DNA of 64,000 nucleotides from Lepus europaeus (GCF_033115175.1 NC_084834.1:80274462-80338461), one strand, 5' to 3'. Counted from the stretch's first letter, positions 48,365 through 58,569 are shown. The notes: generated from the letters alone by a model not told the origin. Numbers and translations: made by a program.

Positions 48365-48879
48365 CTAAAACTATTTCAATGTCACTTGACCTGAATGTCC
48401 ACATCACAGGCTATTGAAAGACTAAGAAAGAAACTTGTACTATGTTAGGAGCTTGCATTTTGGGGGGGAGGGTTGGTACTGTATGTCTATCTAACCTACC
48501 ATCTGTTTCATTTCTTTCTGCCCTCAGGTACATATATATGATGCATATATATGATGTTAACTGAGGTTATGATTATACCACTACTCTAAAAATGACATCT
48601 TGAATTCTTCATATAATTGAACAGTTTTCATCTATTAAAGTAATGATGCATGTGTAACTATGAAAATAAATTTGAGCTATTTGCTCATTCATAAATTTTT
48701 ATCATATTTATTGCATATGCTTATTATATACATTATAACACAGTTACAACAAATGCATGATAGTTGTTTGATCCTATATATACAACATTCTTAATAATGT
48801 TTCTACATAGGTAGTGAAATCATAAATGAATTACCCTTTCCTCTTCATTCTTTTAGTTCTGTCTGAATCTTTTACCGTT
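48365..48879. other. No gene or repeat recognised
   Basis: AT-rich. A short imperfect direct repeat (atatatatgatg, 48534-48555) is present. Confidence 0.4.
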
Positions 48880-48978
48880 ATCATATGCAGACTCCTCCTG
48901 CGAGGTTGCACCATCGGGGAGAGTGGGGCGATGGTGTTCTTCCACAAGAAGCACCAGGCTTCAGTTAACATGTCCGTC

Positions 48979-48984
48979 TTTATT
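48979..48984 (-). promoter_or_regulatory. LTR polyadenylation signal
   Basis: AATAAA on the minus strand within the context gaataaagacggacatg, downstream of the TATA box in LTR orientation. Confidence 0.65.
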
Positions 48985-48998
48985 CACAACCATGTATA

Positions 48999-49006
48999 CT
49001 TTTATA
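48999..49006 (-). promoter_or_regulatory. LTR TATA box
   Basis: TATAAAAG on the minus strand, about 15 bp upstream of the polyadenylation signal. A short TATA-to-signal spacing fits a class II LTR with a short R region. Whether it is active cannot be told. Confidence 0.65.
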
Positions 49007-49318
49007 GGGCAAACAGAAGGGGCGTAACTGACTCAGGGGAACATTAACTCTATAGGACAGAACTGACACTGGTGCCCAAATGCCTCTCCGATCAGCTTAA
49101 AGGTCACCAGCTAAGGTAGCTTTCCAGGTGTACCTGGGCCACACCTAGGAGCAATTTAACTGATTGGCAGAAAGTGGAGGTGGGCAGAAATGTGCCTGGG
49201 GCTCCTGCCACCTGCCAGCAGCCAGGCTGTGTGGTCCCTCCTGAGAGGCATGGCACACCATGCCCTCTCAATCAGCGAGGGCAGGGCAGGCCGCTTCACA
49301 GAAACATCCACAATCATA

Positions 49319-49645
49319 TGCTACTTTTACAATGGGCAGTTTTCAAAAGGTATTTTTTCAATTAAAATTAACGTTATTGGGCATAATAGGTTTCATTTGC
49401 ACATTAAATATGATTAATGATTTGTACTGCACCTTTCCCAAATCAATCTTAGTGAGTCTGAATTTCCCCAGTCATCCGAACCTGCTTCTGTTTAAGGAAG
49501 TGGGAAGAACATGGGAAAAATTTTCATCACTGACTTGATGTGTTAGACTTCATTTTTTCTAGAATGATTAACTCAAGCAAGAACAAATCCCTTCTAATTT
49601 ATTTCAGAGCCCCACAAACTATGGGATTGTGGAAAAAGTTGTTTT
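49319..49645. other. No gene or repeat recognised
   Basis: AT-rich flank between the solo LTR and the next SINE; open frames here begin inside the LTR. Confidence 0.4.
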
Positions 49646-49660
49646 GAAAACCCTCTTACT

Positions 49661-49962
49661 GGGGCCAGCACCGTGGCTCACTTGTCTAATCCTCTGCCTG
49701 CAGCGCTGGGATCCCATATGGGCACTGGGTTCTAGCCCCAGTTGCTCCTCTTGCATTCCACCTCTCTGCTGTGGCCCAACTGCTTGGGCCCCTGCACCCA
49801 CATGGGAGACCAGGAAGAAGCACCTTGCTCCTGGCTTCAGATTGGTGCAGCGCCGGCCATAGCAGCCATTTGGGGAGTGAACCAACGGAAGGAAGAACTT
49901 TCTCTCTGTCTCTCTCTCTCACTGTCTATAACTCTACCTGTAAAGTAAAAAAGATAAGAAAA
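49661..49962 (+). mobile_element. CSINE type C with a short internal deletion
   Basis: Head ggggccagcaccgtggctca, B box gggttctagcccc, ttgctcctcttgcattcc, then ctgctgtggcccaactgctt: the block between the two tggccc words found in other copies is missing. Then gcccctgcacccacatggg, gagtgaaccaacggaagg, CT block, and an A-rich tail. Flanks gaaaaccctcttact (49646-49660) and gaaaaccctgttact (49963-49977) form a 15-nt duplication with one mismatch. Confidence 0.95.
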
Positions 49963-50109
49963 GAAAACCCTGTTACTAAGTATCCAAACTTACTTTTTTT
50001 AATAAACAACCGGAGTCTAAGCATTAATTTCTGTTTACATGAATTTATATTAGCTTTGAGTCAAGCACAGTCCTCTGCATCTCAGCCCTAGCATTGCACT
50101 AAGTGAGTT

Positions 50110-50520
50110 TTATGTTGATACCAACTGTATATTTGTTTCCTAAAGATAAGTAATAAGTCAGCAACAATTAGGTGATTTACAACACAGAAATTTATTTTGA
50201 CATGATTCTGGAAGGTAGAAATCCAAAAATCAAGGAGTTGGAGGGGCCATGCTCTGTTTGAAAGCTTCTGGAAGGAACTCTTTCTTTCCTCTTCTAGCAT
50301 TTGATAGTTATCAGCAATACATGCCACTTCTTGGCTTCTACACGCATACTCAAATTTCTGCTTCTGTTTTCATGGCGACTACTACCCTGTTTAACTATCT
50401 CTCCTTGTCTAGATTTCCTTCCTTTTGTAAGAACATCAATCATAATTTTTTTTGTTGGGGGTTGTCCTAATCTAGTATGGCCTCATCTAATTTGATTGCA
50501 AAGCAATATCATCAATTTCC
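50110..50520 (-). mobile_element. MaLR (MLT1-like) LTR
   Basis: Antisense pattern of the same LTR type as 21836-23037: gtttcctaaagataagtaa, acacagaaatttattttgac, gattctggaaggtagaaatcc, aaaatcaaggagttggagg, ggccatgctctgtttgaaag, ctggaaggaactctttc, ggggttgtcctaatctagta, tggcctcatctaatttgat. Confidence 0.72.
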
Positions 50521-50785
50521 ATGATGTCAAACTATAATTTATATATTAAAGATTCTTTAATCTCCAATTATATCTGTCTTGGAAGCATCAGGGATCCATT
50601 TCAAATGACATACTGGGTCCTTTTACTTGGGTGTTTCATTGTTATAGCAAAGACAATGTTGCAAGAGTGTCTCCTTGTTTCTACCAACAAACTAAAGTGT
50701 CTTAAAGCCATGCTAACATCTCGCCTGCTGTTTAAATCAGAAATCTTATACAAAGCTTTGTCATTTCTACATTTTAAATTCTACT
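50521..50785. other. No gene supported
   Basis: Left part of a 148-codon open frame (50521-50967) that runs on into the L1 3' end to the right, which shows it is chance. No repeat landmark of its own. Confidence 0.4.
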
Positions 50786-51105
50786 TTTTAAAAAATATTT
50801 ATTTATACAGATTTCATGTCTTTCATATATACAGATTCAGGAACATAGTGTTACTTCCCTCCCTACTTTCCTTCCCAACCATGCTCCCACACTTCTTCCT
50901 CCTCCCTTTCCTCTTCCCACTCTTAATATTTACAACATTCTATTTTCAGTTTACTTCATGCTCATAGGATTAACCCTGCACTAAGTAAAGAGTTCAACAG
51001 ATATTATGAAGAAAAAAATACTGTTCCTCAACAGTCAAAACAAAGGCTGTAAACAACCATCAGATTTCAAAATGTCAATTTCACTCTTATACATTACCTT
51101 TTATG
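50786..51105 (-). mobile_element. L1 3' end, older lagomorph subfamily
   Basis: Antisense: ttaaaaaatatttatttata, cagatttcatgtctttcat, a C-rich cttccctccctactttcc block, ttcagtttacttcatgctc, caacagtcaaaacaaagg, cagatttcaaaatgtcaat, ttcactcttatacattacc. Same order as 19050-19420. Confidence 0.68.
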
Positions 51106-51885
51106 TACTAAGCACCCTATAGCATGTAATTCATGGTGCTAGACACTGGGTCAATCATACGGAAAAATAATAGGCATTTTTCTGTTCCTAATGGACCTCA
51201 CATTTTATTATTGGACTCACAAATCTGAATCCCATAATCAAGCAAGAACATAAAATGCTGTAAGTGTGATGTGTATCACGAATGAAGAGGTATAGCATTG
51301 AATAATAAAATGTAACGTGGGAGTGTCAGGGAAAGATACCCTGAGAGAATAAAGAGAGGGTGAGGTATAAAGTAAAGGTAAAGAGTTACCAATTAAAAAA
51401 CATGAATGGAAGAAAAGGCCATATATGGCAAGGGAAGCATTTTCAGTAGTGGCCTGTCAGACAGCAGAGTGGTATGTGATGAGTTTGGCAAGATACATAG
51501 AAGTCAGACTCAGAGGAGCCTGATACATAGTCTTCAATGAATTTTATTTTGCTTCTAGAAGATAGAGACATTTTGAAACATTTTAAGCATGGATGTGACA
51601 TGATTATATTCATACTTCAAAAGATTAGCTCACTTGTGAGGAGAAAGGTTATAGTAGGGCCAAAATTGATCAGATAAGAGACTGGATCAGGTGTCCTAAG
51701 GGAAAATGATAACTTGAACCTGAAAGAATTCAATGGGTGATGTTGCAAAAGCTGACACACTTAATAGTTATTTAGGAAACAAAATTGGCAAGATCTGTGG
51801 ATACTGATGGTTCAGATAGGGATGGGGAGGTAGGAGAAGAAGCTGCAGGAAGAATCTGAGCTTTCTGATTTGCTTCATTAGGCAC
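51106..51885 (-). mobile_element. L2 LINE fragment
   Basis: Antisense L2 landmarks in order: tatgtactaagcaccctat, ggtgctagacactggg, ctaatggacctcacattt, gtgtcagggaaagatacc, gaattttattttgcttctag, ttaagcatggatgtgacatg, attatattcatacttcaaaag, attagctcacttgtgagg, gattggttc-like 51800 region. The 3' end of L2 is on the left. Confidence 0.7.
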
Positions 51886-51889
51886 ATAA

Positions 51890-52625
51890 TGGACAGACTT
51901 CTTAAATTCTCTAAGTCAGTTTCCATCATGATCTCTCACTTATGCCTCTACTGCAGCTTTCTCACTGGTCTCTCAGTCTTCTCACAGCATCCTAACCATT
52001 TCTTCCTCCACAGTGCTCTATATGCCTATCTAAACCAAAAATACAACTGTTACGCTTCCACCTTCCAGGAAAAAGCCTCATTTTCCTTCTTACCTTCAGA
52101 GGAAATCCCGACTTTCCTAATCTTTTTGAAACAAACGTATTTCTTGCTTTACTTAAGTGTGACTTCAAGCAATAATTATGTTAAACTATTTTAAGTGTTA
52201 TGAATGCTCCATGACCTTTATTGATCATTGACCATGTTATTCCATCAAATGAGACCACACTTTCACACCTTATCATGCCTTCATTGGCTTATTCTTATCC
52301 ATTCTCAAAGGGTCAGTCCAGACTTCACATCACTAGGAAACCTTCCCTGAAAGCTCCTCCTCAAATTATGAATATGATGCCCTACTCTTCATGACCTCCC
52401 AGTACCCTAAACTAATTTAGATTGCAGTGTTTCCTGATCCTTAATATTTCCCCTTTGTAACATTTCTTAATCTTTGTGATTATTTCTTTCTTATATATGG
52501 CATTCTGAAATATAAACCATTTGAGAATGGGATCCATATTACGTTCATTGTGTCTCAAGAATCTACTGTCCTAAGCAAACAACAGAAAAAGAAAAAGGAA
52601 TTTATGAATAAATGAATGAATAAAA
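51890..52625 (+). mobile_element. L2 LINE 3' region
   Basis: Sense L2: tgcctctactgcagctttct, cactggtctctcagtcttc, agacttcacatcactagg, aaaccttccctgaaagctcc, taaaccatttgagaatggg, atccatattacgttcattg, gaataaatgaatgaataaa at the 3' terminus. It lies back to back (5' to 5') with the antisense L2 fragment on its left. Confidence 0.75.
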
Positions 52626-52734
52626 GTTTAAATTGCATGATAGGGAATTTGAATGTAGCTTTCACAACCCAGTGCCTAATATTGTCAGCACTAAACCAGG
52701 GGAATTCCTTTTCTTATTTTTATTTTTAATTTAT
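52626..52734. other. Short spacer
   Basis: T-rich sequence between the L2 3' end and the SINE nest; ggaattccttttc at its right end pairs loosely with agaattctttt at 53431 as a target duplication for the outer SINE. Confidence 0.4.
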
Positions 52735-53430
52735 TTTTTAAGATTTATTTATTTATTTGAAAGACAGAGTTACAGAGAGAGAAGAAGAGGCAGAGAGAGA
52801 GAGAGAGGTCCTCCATCTGTTTTTTCACTCCCCAACTGGCTGCAATGGCTGGAACTGCGCTGATCAAAAACCAGGAGCCAAAAGCTTCTTCCAGATCTCC
52901 CAAGTGGATGCAGGGGCCAAGGACATGGGTCATCTTCCACTGCTTTCCCAGGTGATAGCAGAGAGCTGGATTGGAAGAGGAGCAGCTGGGGCTAGCACTG
53001 TGCCTCACTAGGTTAATCTTCCGCCTGCGGTGCTAGCATCCCATATGGGCACCGGGTTCTAGTCCCGGTTGCTTCTCTTCCAGTCCAGCTCTCTGCTGTG
53101 GCCTGGCAAGGCAGTGGAGGATGGCTCAAGTGCTTGGGCTTCTGCACCTGCATGGGAGACCAGGAAGAGGCACGTGGCTCCTGGCTTCAGATCGGTGCAG
53201 CACTGGCCATAGCGGCCATTTGGGGGTGAACCAACGGAAGGAAGACCTTTATCTCTGTCTCTTTCTCTCTCACCGTATAACTCCATCTGTCAAAAAAAAA
53301 AAAAAAAAAGAAAAAAGAAAAAAAAAGCAGAAGAAGAAGAAGTGGAGCAGCTGGGACTCGAACTGGCACCCATATGGGATGCCAGCACTGCAGGCGGCAG
53401 CTTTACCCATTATACCACAGCACCAGCCCC
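52735..53430 (-). mobile_element. CSINE type A split by another SINE
   Basis: Left part 52735-52987: taagatttatttatttattt, gaaagacagagttacagag, GA tract, ccaactggctgcaatggctgg, ggggccaaggacatgggtc, gagagctggattggaagagg. Right part from 53353: gggactcgaactggcaccc, atatgggatgccagcactgc, taccacagcaccagcccc. The halves join into one full-length minus-strand SINE once 52988-53352 is taken out. Confidence 0.95.
52988..53338 (+). mobile_element. CSINE type C inserted in the type A SINE
   Basis: Head ggggctagcactgtgcctca, ttaatcttccgcctgcggtg, B box gggttctagtcccgg, ctcttccagtccagctctc, ggatggctcaagtgcttggg, gaaccaacggaaggaagacc, CT block, and an A-rich tail with G interruptions ending in aagaagaaga. 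Flanks gaagaggagcagct (52974-52987) and gaagtggagcagct (53339-53352) form a 14-nt duplication with one mismatch, derived from the host SINE. Confidence 0.96.
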
Positions 53431-53439
53431 AGAATTCTT

Positions 53440-53786
53440 TTTTTTTTAAGATTTATTTTATTTATTAGAAAGTCTGAATTACACAGATAAAGGTGAAGCA
53501 CAGAGAGATGGAGGAGGGGGAGAGGGAGAAAGAGATCTCCCATCTGCTGCTTCATTCCCCAAGTGGCCACAATGGCCAGGGCTGAGCCAGGTGGAAGCCA
53601 GGAGTCAGGAGCTTCATCCAGGTCTCCCACATGGATGGCAGCGCTGCAGCGCTTGGGCCATCCTTCATTGCTTTCTCATGGCAGTAACAGGGAGCTGGAT
53701 GGGAAGTAGAGTAGCTAGTAACAGGTGCTGAAATGGGTGCTTAAATTGAGATGGCAGCTTAATTCACTGTGCCACAATACAGGCCC
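53440..53786 (-). mobile_element. CSINE, older copy
   Basis: Reverse-oriented: taagatttattttatttatt, gaaagtctgaattacacag, gtggccacaatggccaggg, gcagcgcttgggccatcc, ttcactgtgccacaatacag, ending at gccc. It lies 10 bp from the SINE nest in the same orientation as its outer member. Confidence 0.88.
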
Positions 53787-54009
53787 TTGAACATTTTTTT
53801 TTAATAGCCTATATTACATCAACTTATTGACTACTTTCCCAAAGAATTTTTTTTGTATTTTTCAATAGACTGCATAATATAATGCTTCTTTTTTGTGAAA
53901 ATATTGTTTTAGAAAGGAGATTTTTATTTATTAATAAGATATACAAAATTGTAATAAGTATTATAAAAACTCATACATAACAGTAATAATTCATCTATTG
54001 AAAAGATAC

Positions 54010-54225
54010 TACTGTATACACATTGTATGCACTATTACAGGTACCTTGCATGTATTAATTAATTTAATTATCAAAACAACTCTATATAGGAGATAGTAGG
54101 ACCAATTTTGTAAACAATACAAACAAAACATAGAAAGTGATGTTAAATGAGTTGTCCAGGGTCATACACCAAGTAAGGGCCAGAGTCAGTATTTGAATTC
54201 AGGCACGCTGTCTCTTCAGTCTTGT
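54010..54225 (-). mobile_element. MIR SINE
   Basis: Antisense MIR: gtatgcactattacaggtacc, then gtattaattaatttaattat, caaaacaactctatatagga, cattttac-like aattttgtaaacaatacaaa, tgagttgtccagggtcatac, accaagtaagggccagag, tatttgaattcaggcacgc. Confidence 0.8.
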
Positions 54226-55112
54226 CCCCCATCCTGCTTACTTCTGAATATTTCATATGAGGGAATAACTAGACAATATTTTAAAGCAATGTTAGGCTCA
54301 GAAAATGGCACAGAAAAACTGCAGAGGATCAGATAACATCAGTGCATGCTTTCTCCAAGTTATACTTTGCATTTACCTCTGTGATTCCATGTACCCCAAA
54401 TATTTCCATAGCTTCTAAATATAACTAGAGTACAAGAACAAATATACATTTTCTCCAGGATCTAGTACAAGAATAAATGAGTAAAACTCATAGAGATAAT
54501 GAAAGGCAGGGAAATATAAAAAGAAATTAAAAGGATCTTTGGACCACATCCAAATTCCTTTATACTGCAGGCATCAATAAATGTAGTATGAGGATCTGTG
54601 CGACTCTGGCCTTTATTTGAAAGAGCACTTGATGGAGACTCATTTATACCATTTGATAGGGTGATTATCATTTGCTGTATTTGTCAAGGCCTATGCTTGA
54701 GAGCTATTTTTTAGGCCATATAAAATGAGTAGAAGAAGTGGTTTGATGTCTTCTTTCTTTGGAATATAATTACCTGTTCACAATTATGGATGTCAATTAT
54801 ATGCAATTATTACATAGCAGTAATAGATTTTGCAGTAAGAGGCGCTGACTAGTGCTAATCACTATTCCTATTACTTAGCTTGTCTGCAAATATTAGAAGG
54901 GTAAAAAAGGACTGTTTTCTACTTTCCTTCTCTATATTTTTCTTTAAGGGAAATAAGCTTAATTTCACATTATCTAGATAGGTGTATATTTTATTATATG
55001 ATGCTGCAAGTAATTGAAAACACAATAATAGCACAATTTTCAAGAATGGTTGATAAAAGTGTATTTATGTTGATTGATCACTTCTTTACCAAACCCATTA
55101 GTCATTACAACA
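54226..55112. other. No gene or repeat recognised
   Basis: AT-rich; open frames of 62-69 codons only. Confidence 0.4.
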
Positions 55113-55172
55113 TTATTATATATTTGTTATATATATATAATTTTATTATATATTTGTTACATATATATAATT
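55113..55172. repeat. Two-unit tandem duplication, 30 bp each
   Basis: Units 55113-55142 and 55143-55172 differ at one position (T at 55130, C at 55160). Each contains tatttgtta and a TA run. Confidence 0.92.
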
Positions 55173-55209
55173 TGTTAGAGTTAAGATCTGTATAGAAAAA
55201 AAAAAAACA

Positions 55210-56023
55210 GAAAGAGATCAGGGTGACCATTCTCTTGGTGGATGGGGTAACCAATTTTAAAAGGGTAGTCAGGAGAGCCATCTGGATAAAGTCTTAATGG
55301 AGAGAGGCAAGAACATGAATTTATGATGAAATTAGCTCCTCCAGTAAAAGAAAAAAAGCAAGCAGTATTTCTGTATTAGTGCATCAAGTGTGTGGTATGT
55401 CTGTGTGGAAATAGCAAAGAAAGAACAGGAGATGAGGTGAAGAATTCATGTATACTTAGATAGAAGTATGGTATAAGATGGTATGGAATTGGAAGGTTTT
55501 GACCAATAAAGTTACATCATCCAATATATTTCAGCAAGGTCACTCTAGATTCTGTATTGGGAAATAGGCAAGGGAGAAAAAGGAGTATCTGCTGGGAAGC
55601 TAGAACCCTAATACAGGCAAAAGATCATAGGACTTATACTTGGGTTAGATTCTGGAATTAGTTTGTAGGAAAAGCTAATAAGATTGAATGTGAATTGTAA
55701 AGCAAAACCAAATCAAGAAAAATTAAGTTTTGATGGACAGAATGATTAGAATCATGGCATTTGCTACAAACAGATTGGGAAGAATGAAAGATGGGTAGTG
55801 AATTGGGGGTTATGTATGTGTATAGAGAGTAGATTGCGAGTTTGCTTTTGAATGTGTGATATATAAAATAAATTTTAGGCATGCAAGTGGAAATACCAAG
55901 TTTTGTATACAACTATGTTCTTTGGAAAGGAAATCTGGCCTTGCAATATAAATATGGTTGTTATTATCATACAGATGGTATTTAAGACCATGAAACAGGA
56001 ACTAGAGGCCCAAAGGAGGGAGA
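55210..56023 (-). mobile_element. L2 LINE, left part of a nested locus
   Basis: Antisense L2 in order: aaagggtagtcaggagagcc, gcaaggtcactctagattctg-like text near 55536, gggaagctagaaccctaata, caggcaaaagatcatagg, gaaaaattaagttttgatgg, gcatgcaagtggaaatacc, catacagatggtatttaaga, ccatgaaacaggaactag. It continues at 56693 after a DNA transposon. Confidence 0.75.
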
Positions 56024-56692
56024 ATATAGAACTGCACTGTCCAGAGTGGTAAGCACTATCGCATGTTTCTATTGAGCCCTGAAAATATAACTAATGCAAA
56101 TTAAGCTGTGCTACTAACAGTAAGTATACAATGGATGTAATGTGCAAAAAATATAAATCATTTTACTAATACTTCTGTATTCCTAATGTTGAGCTGATAT
56201 GTAAGTGCATTAGATTAAATATACTATTAAAATTACTTTTGGGCCAGTGCCGTGGCTCACTGGCTCACTTGGTTAATCCTCCGCCTACAGTGCTGGCATC
56301 CCATATGGGCGCTGGGTTCTAGTCCTGGCTGCCCCTCTTCCAGTCCAGCCCTCTGCTGTGGCCCGGGAAGGCAGTGGAGGATGGCCCAAGTGCTTGGGCC
56401 CTTGCACCTGCCTGGGAGACTAGGAGAAAGCACCTGGCCACCTGGCTCCTGGCTTCAGATCGGTGTAGCTCTGGCTGTGGTGGCCATTTGGGGGGTGAAC
56501 CAATGGAAGGGAGATCTTTCTCTCTGTTTCTCTCTCTCACTGTCTAACTCAATCTGTCAAATAAAAAATAAATTAAAAATTACTTTCATTTGCTTCTTTC
56601 TACTTTTTAAGGTATCTATTAGAAAATTTAAAATTTAAAGTATGTGCTCATATTTTTGGCTCATGTTTCAATTGGGTGATGATGATATAGAA
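56024..56692 (-). mobile_element. hAT-like non-autonomous DNA transposon with 8-bp target duplication
   Basis: Element body 56032-56684. Ends are near-inverted: ctgcactgtccag on the left and the complement-like ttcaattgggtgatgatg on the right. The flanking atatagaa is repeated exactly at 56024-56031 and 56685-56692; 8 bp is the usual duplication of hAT elements. Internal text (tattgagccctgaaaatata, taagctgtgctactaacag, cttctttctactttttaagg, attagaaaatttaaaattta) fits an abundant mammalian Charlie-type element. A SINE at 56241-56575 splits it; without it the element is about 310 bp. No transposase. Orientation is by convention only. Confidence 0.82.
56241..56575 (+). mobile_element. CSINE type C inside the hAT element
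   Basis: Head gggccagtgccgtggctcac with a small duplication (ctggctcacttgg), taatcctccgcctacagtgc, catatgggcgctgggttcta, cccaagtgcttgggcccttg, acctggccacctggctcctg (another small duplication), gggtgaaccaatggaaggg, CT block, tail with AAATA-like units. Flanks aaaattacttt at 56229-56239 and 56576-56586 are a perfect 11-nt duplication. Confidence 0.95.
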
Positions 56693-57080
56693 AAAAAAGG
56701 CCAAATGTAGGACCCTTGGGAATTCTTAGATTAAGATATTTAAAAAAAGATATTCAAAAGATATAGAATACTAAAATTAGATTGAAACAAGGAATCTAAT
56801 GATGCATGAAAAATAGGGGATGGCCACACTCAGAAAAATCAACTAATAAAAAGATCAAGAAGTAATCCCCCATGGCCAAATTTCAGTTAGCTGTGGTAGC
56901 TCAAATAAAGTTAGGTTTGAGGATTGGTAGTTACATTAGCCAAATCAAGATTATTTTTATTTTGGCAAGAGTAATTTCCCAATTATTCAAGAGACTAGAG
57001 GGTGAAAGCCTACAGAGTTAAACAATGAGACTAGAGGAAATTAACATAGAAAACCCTTTTGAAGCACATCACAATAAAGG
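56693..57080 (-). mobile_element. L2 LINE, right part of the nested locus
   Basis: Antisense L2 continues in register: ggccaaatgtaggacccttg, ggaattcttagattaag, gaggattggtagttacatta, gccaaatcaagattatttt, ttttggcaagagtaatttcc, gggtgaaagcctacagag. It fades beyond about 57080. Confidence 0.65.
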
Positions 57081-57468
57081 AGAGGAAAGAAATGATATGA
57101 GTCTTGGGGACAGCAAAGTGATTGGGATGTCCTCTCAAGCAGGAAGAAACAGTGGCACAGTTTTAAGTGGTATGGACACTCCAGAATGTTGGAGACTCAT
57201 GTTCAGGATGGACAATGGGGTCACTCTACAGGAGCTGAAATATAAAACAACATGAAGATTAATATGATCTTCTAACTTGCTCATCTAATAAAATCTACAG
57301 ATGATTGGGACAAAACAGTTGTATAGAGAAGTATTGTTACTTGTGAATAAACTCAGTATACAGGTGAGAGTTTGAGGGTATCCCTGTAAAAATCTGAATA
57401 GATAAGATATGGAAGGGAGGCAGGTAAGTAGTGAATAAAATTCTTTAAATCATAAATAATACAAAATA
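57081..57468. other. No gene recognised
   Basis: May be more of the degraded L2, but no landmark is clear. The 76-codon open frame 57025-57255 begins inside the L2. Confidence 0.4.
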
Positions 57469-57792
57469 GGGACCAGCGCTGTGGTGCAGTGGGTTAAAGC
57501 CCCAGCTGAGGCGCCGGCATCCCATATGGACACTGGTTCGTGTCCCAGATGCTCCACTTCCAATCCAGTTCACTGCTAATGCACCTAGGAAAACTGAGGA
57601 GGATGGCCCAAATCCTTGCGCTCCTGAACCCACGTGGGAGGCCTGGCAGAAGCTCCTTGCTCCTGGCTTTGGATTGGCTCAGTTCTGGCCATTGCAGTCA
57701 TTTGGGGAGTGAACCAGTGGATGGAAGACCTCTCTCTCTCTGTCTCTATCTTTCTTTGTAACTCTGTCTTTCAAATAAATGAAAATAAAAAT
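57469..57792 (+). mobile_element. CSINE type A, full length
   Basis: Head gggaccagcgctgtggtgca, gtgggttaaagccccagctg, B box ggttcgtgtcc (CpG-type change), ctccacttccaatccagttc, atccttgcgctcctgaaccc (the usual cttgggcc core mutated), gagtgaaccagtggatgg, CT block and AAATA tail, then a TA microsatellite. Confidence 0.93.
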
Positions 57793-57794
57793 TT

Positions 57795-57818
57795 ATATAC
57801 ATATATATATATATATTC
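57795..57818. repeat. (TA)n microsatellite
   Basis: TA run directly after the SINE tail, a common place for microsatellites to start. Confidence 0.88.
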
Positions 57819-58569
57819 TTGGAAGAATCACAATGTGTTCCATATATTATTTATTTTATTTGATCAAGTGATGACCTCAAAGGGTTTCATTTCAGCAATG
57901 TTGGATGATACTCTTGCTTTATTTTCATGAGCTCATTTTGAAGGTTTTTTTTTTTTTTACTGTTGATAGGCATTATATGAAATAATTTATAATGAACATC
58001 TTTTGACATTGAAGCAACATGAAAACCAAAGTTGCTTAATGTTTGCAACAAATCAATGAGTTCAGGTTTTGCTTCTGCCATTCTTATTAAACAACTAAAA
58101 AACAACATCACTGAATCCCAGTGTTTGCTTTTAAGAGGAGTATTTGTAATGCACATTTTCCATTACTTAATTATGTAATTTTAAATTCACCATTTAATAA
58201 GATTCATTCTTGTAGTCAAATACTATAATGAAAACACTGTTGAGCATCTCTTATTGATGAGACATGTTTTTACCAAACCCTACAACATAGATATTACATT
58301 TATTCAGTAAGGAAGCTGATGTTATATTTTTACAAATCCATTGTGTTAACAACATGGGAGAAGCAGAAATAACTCTGATTCAGTTCCAAATCTCACATTC
58401 TTCTAATCCCCATTCCCCCTAATAAGCAGATGAAATAATAAAGCTATTTTAGGATAACTTTCCTTGATCATCTAACTCTGGTTTCTCCTAGTCCACAGTC
58501 ATAGTAAATCTCAAGATTCTGTTGGAAGGAAAGTCAGCTCTGGACCTACTCTTGTGGTTGTTAATTTGA
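57819..58569. other. No gene supported
   Basis: AT-rich. An antisense open frame of 89 codons (57887-58156) has mixed composition but no domain I recognise; not called. Confidence 0.4.

Larger units (their letters stand above)
48880..49318 (-). mobile_element. Solo LTR of a class II-like endogenous retrovirus, with 6-bp target duplication
   Basis: The element spans 48886-49312 (427 bp), begins TG and ends CA, and is flanked by a perfect atcata on each side (48880-48885 and 49313-49318). A 6-bp duplication is typical of class II (ERVK-like) elements. On the minus strand it has a TATA box TATAAAAG (complement of 48999-49006) and a polyadenylation signal AATAAA (complement of 48979-48984) in the right order. 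It is GC-richer than its flanks. No gag, pol or env sequence and no second LTR is present, so it is a solo LTR left by LTR-LTR recombination. The family was not identified. The open frames across it are not genes. Confidence 0.88.

Noticed and set aside
50521..50967. 148-codon open frame, the longest in the window
   Set aside because: Runs from unrecognised DNA into an antisense L1 3' end; Phe/Leu-rich from T-rich sequence.
57887..58156. 89-codon antisense open frame with mixed composition
   Set aside because: No domain recognised; includes a lysine run from a poly-T tract. Not enough to call a gene or transposase piece.
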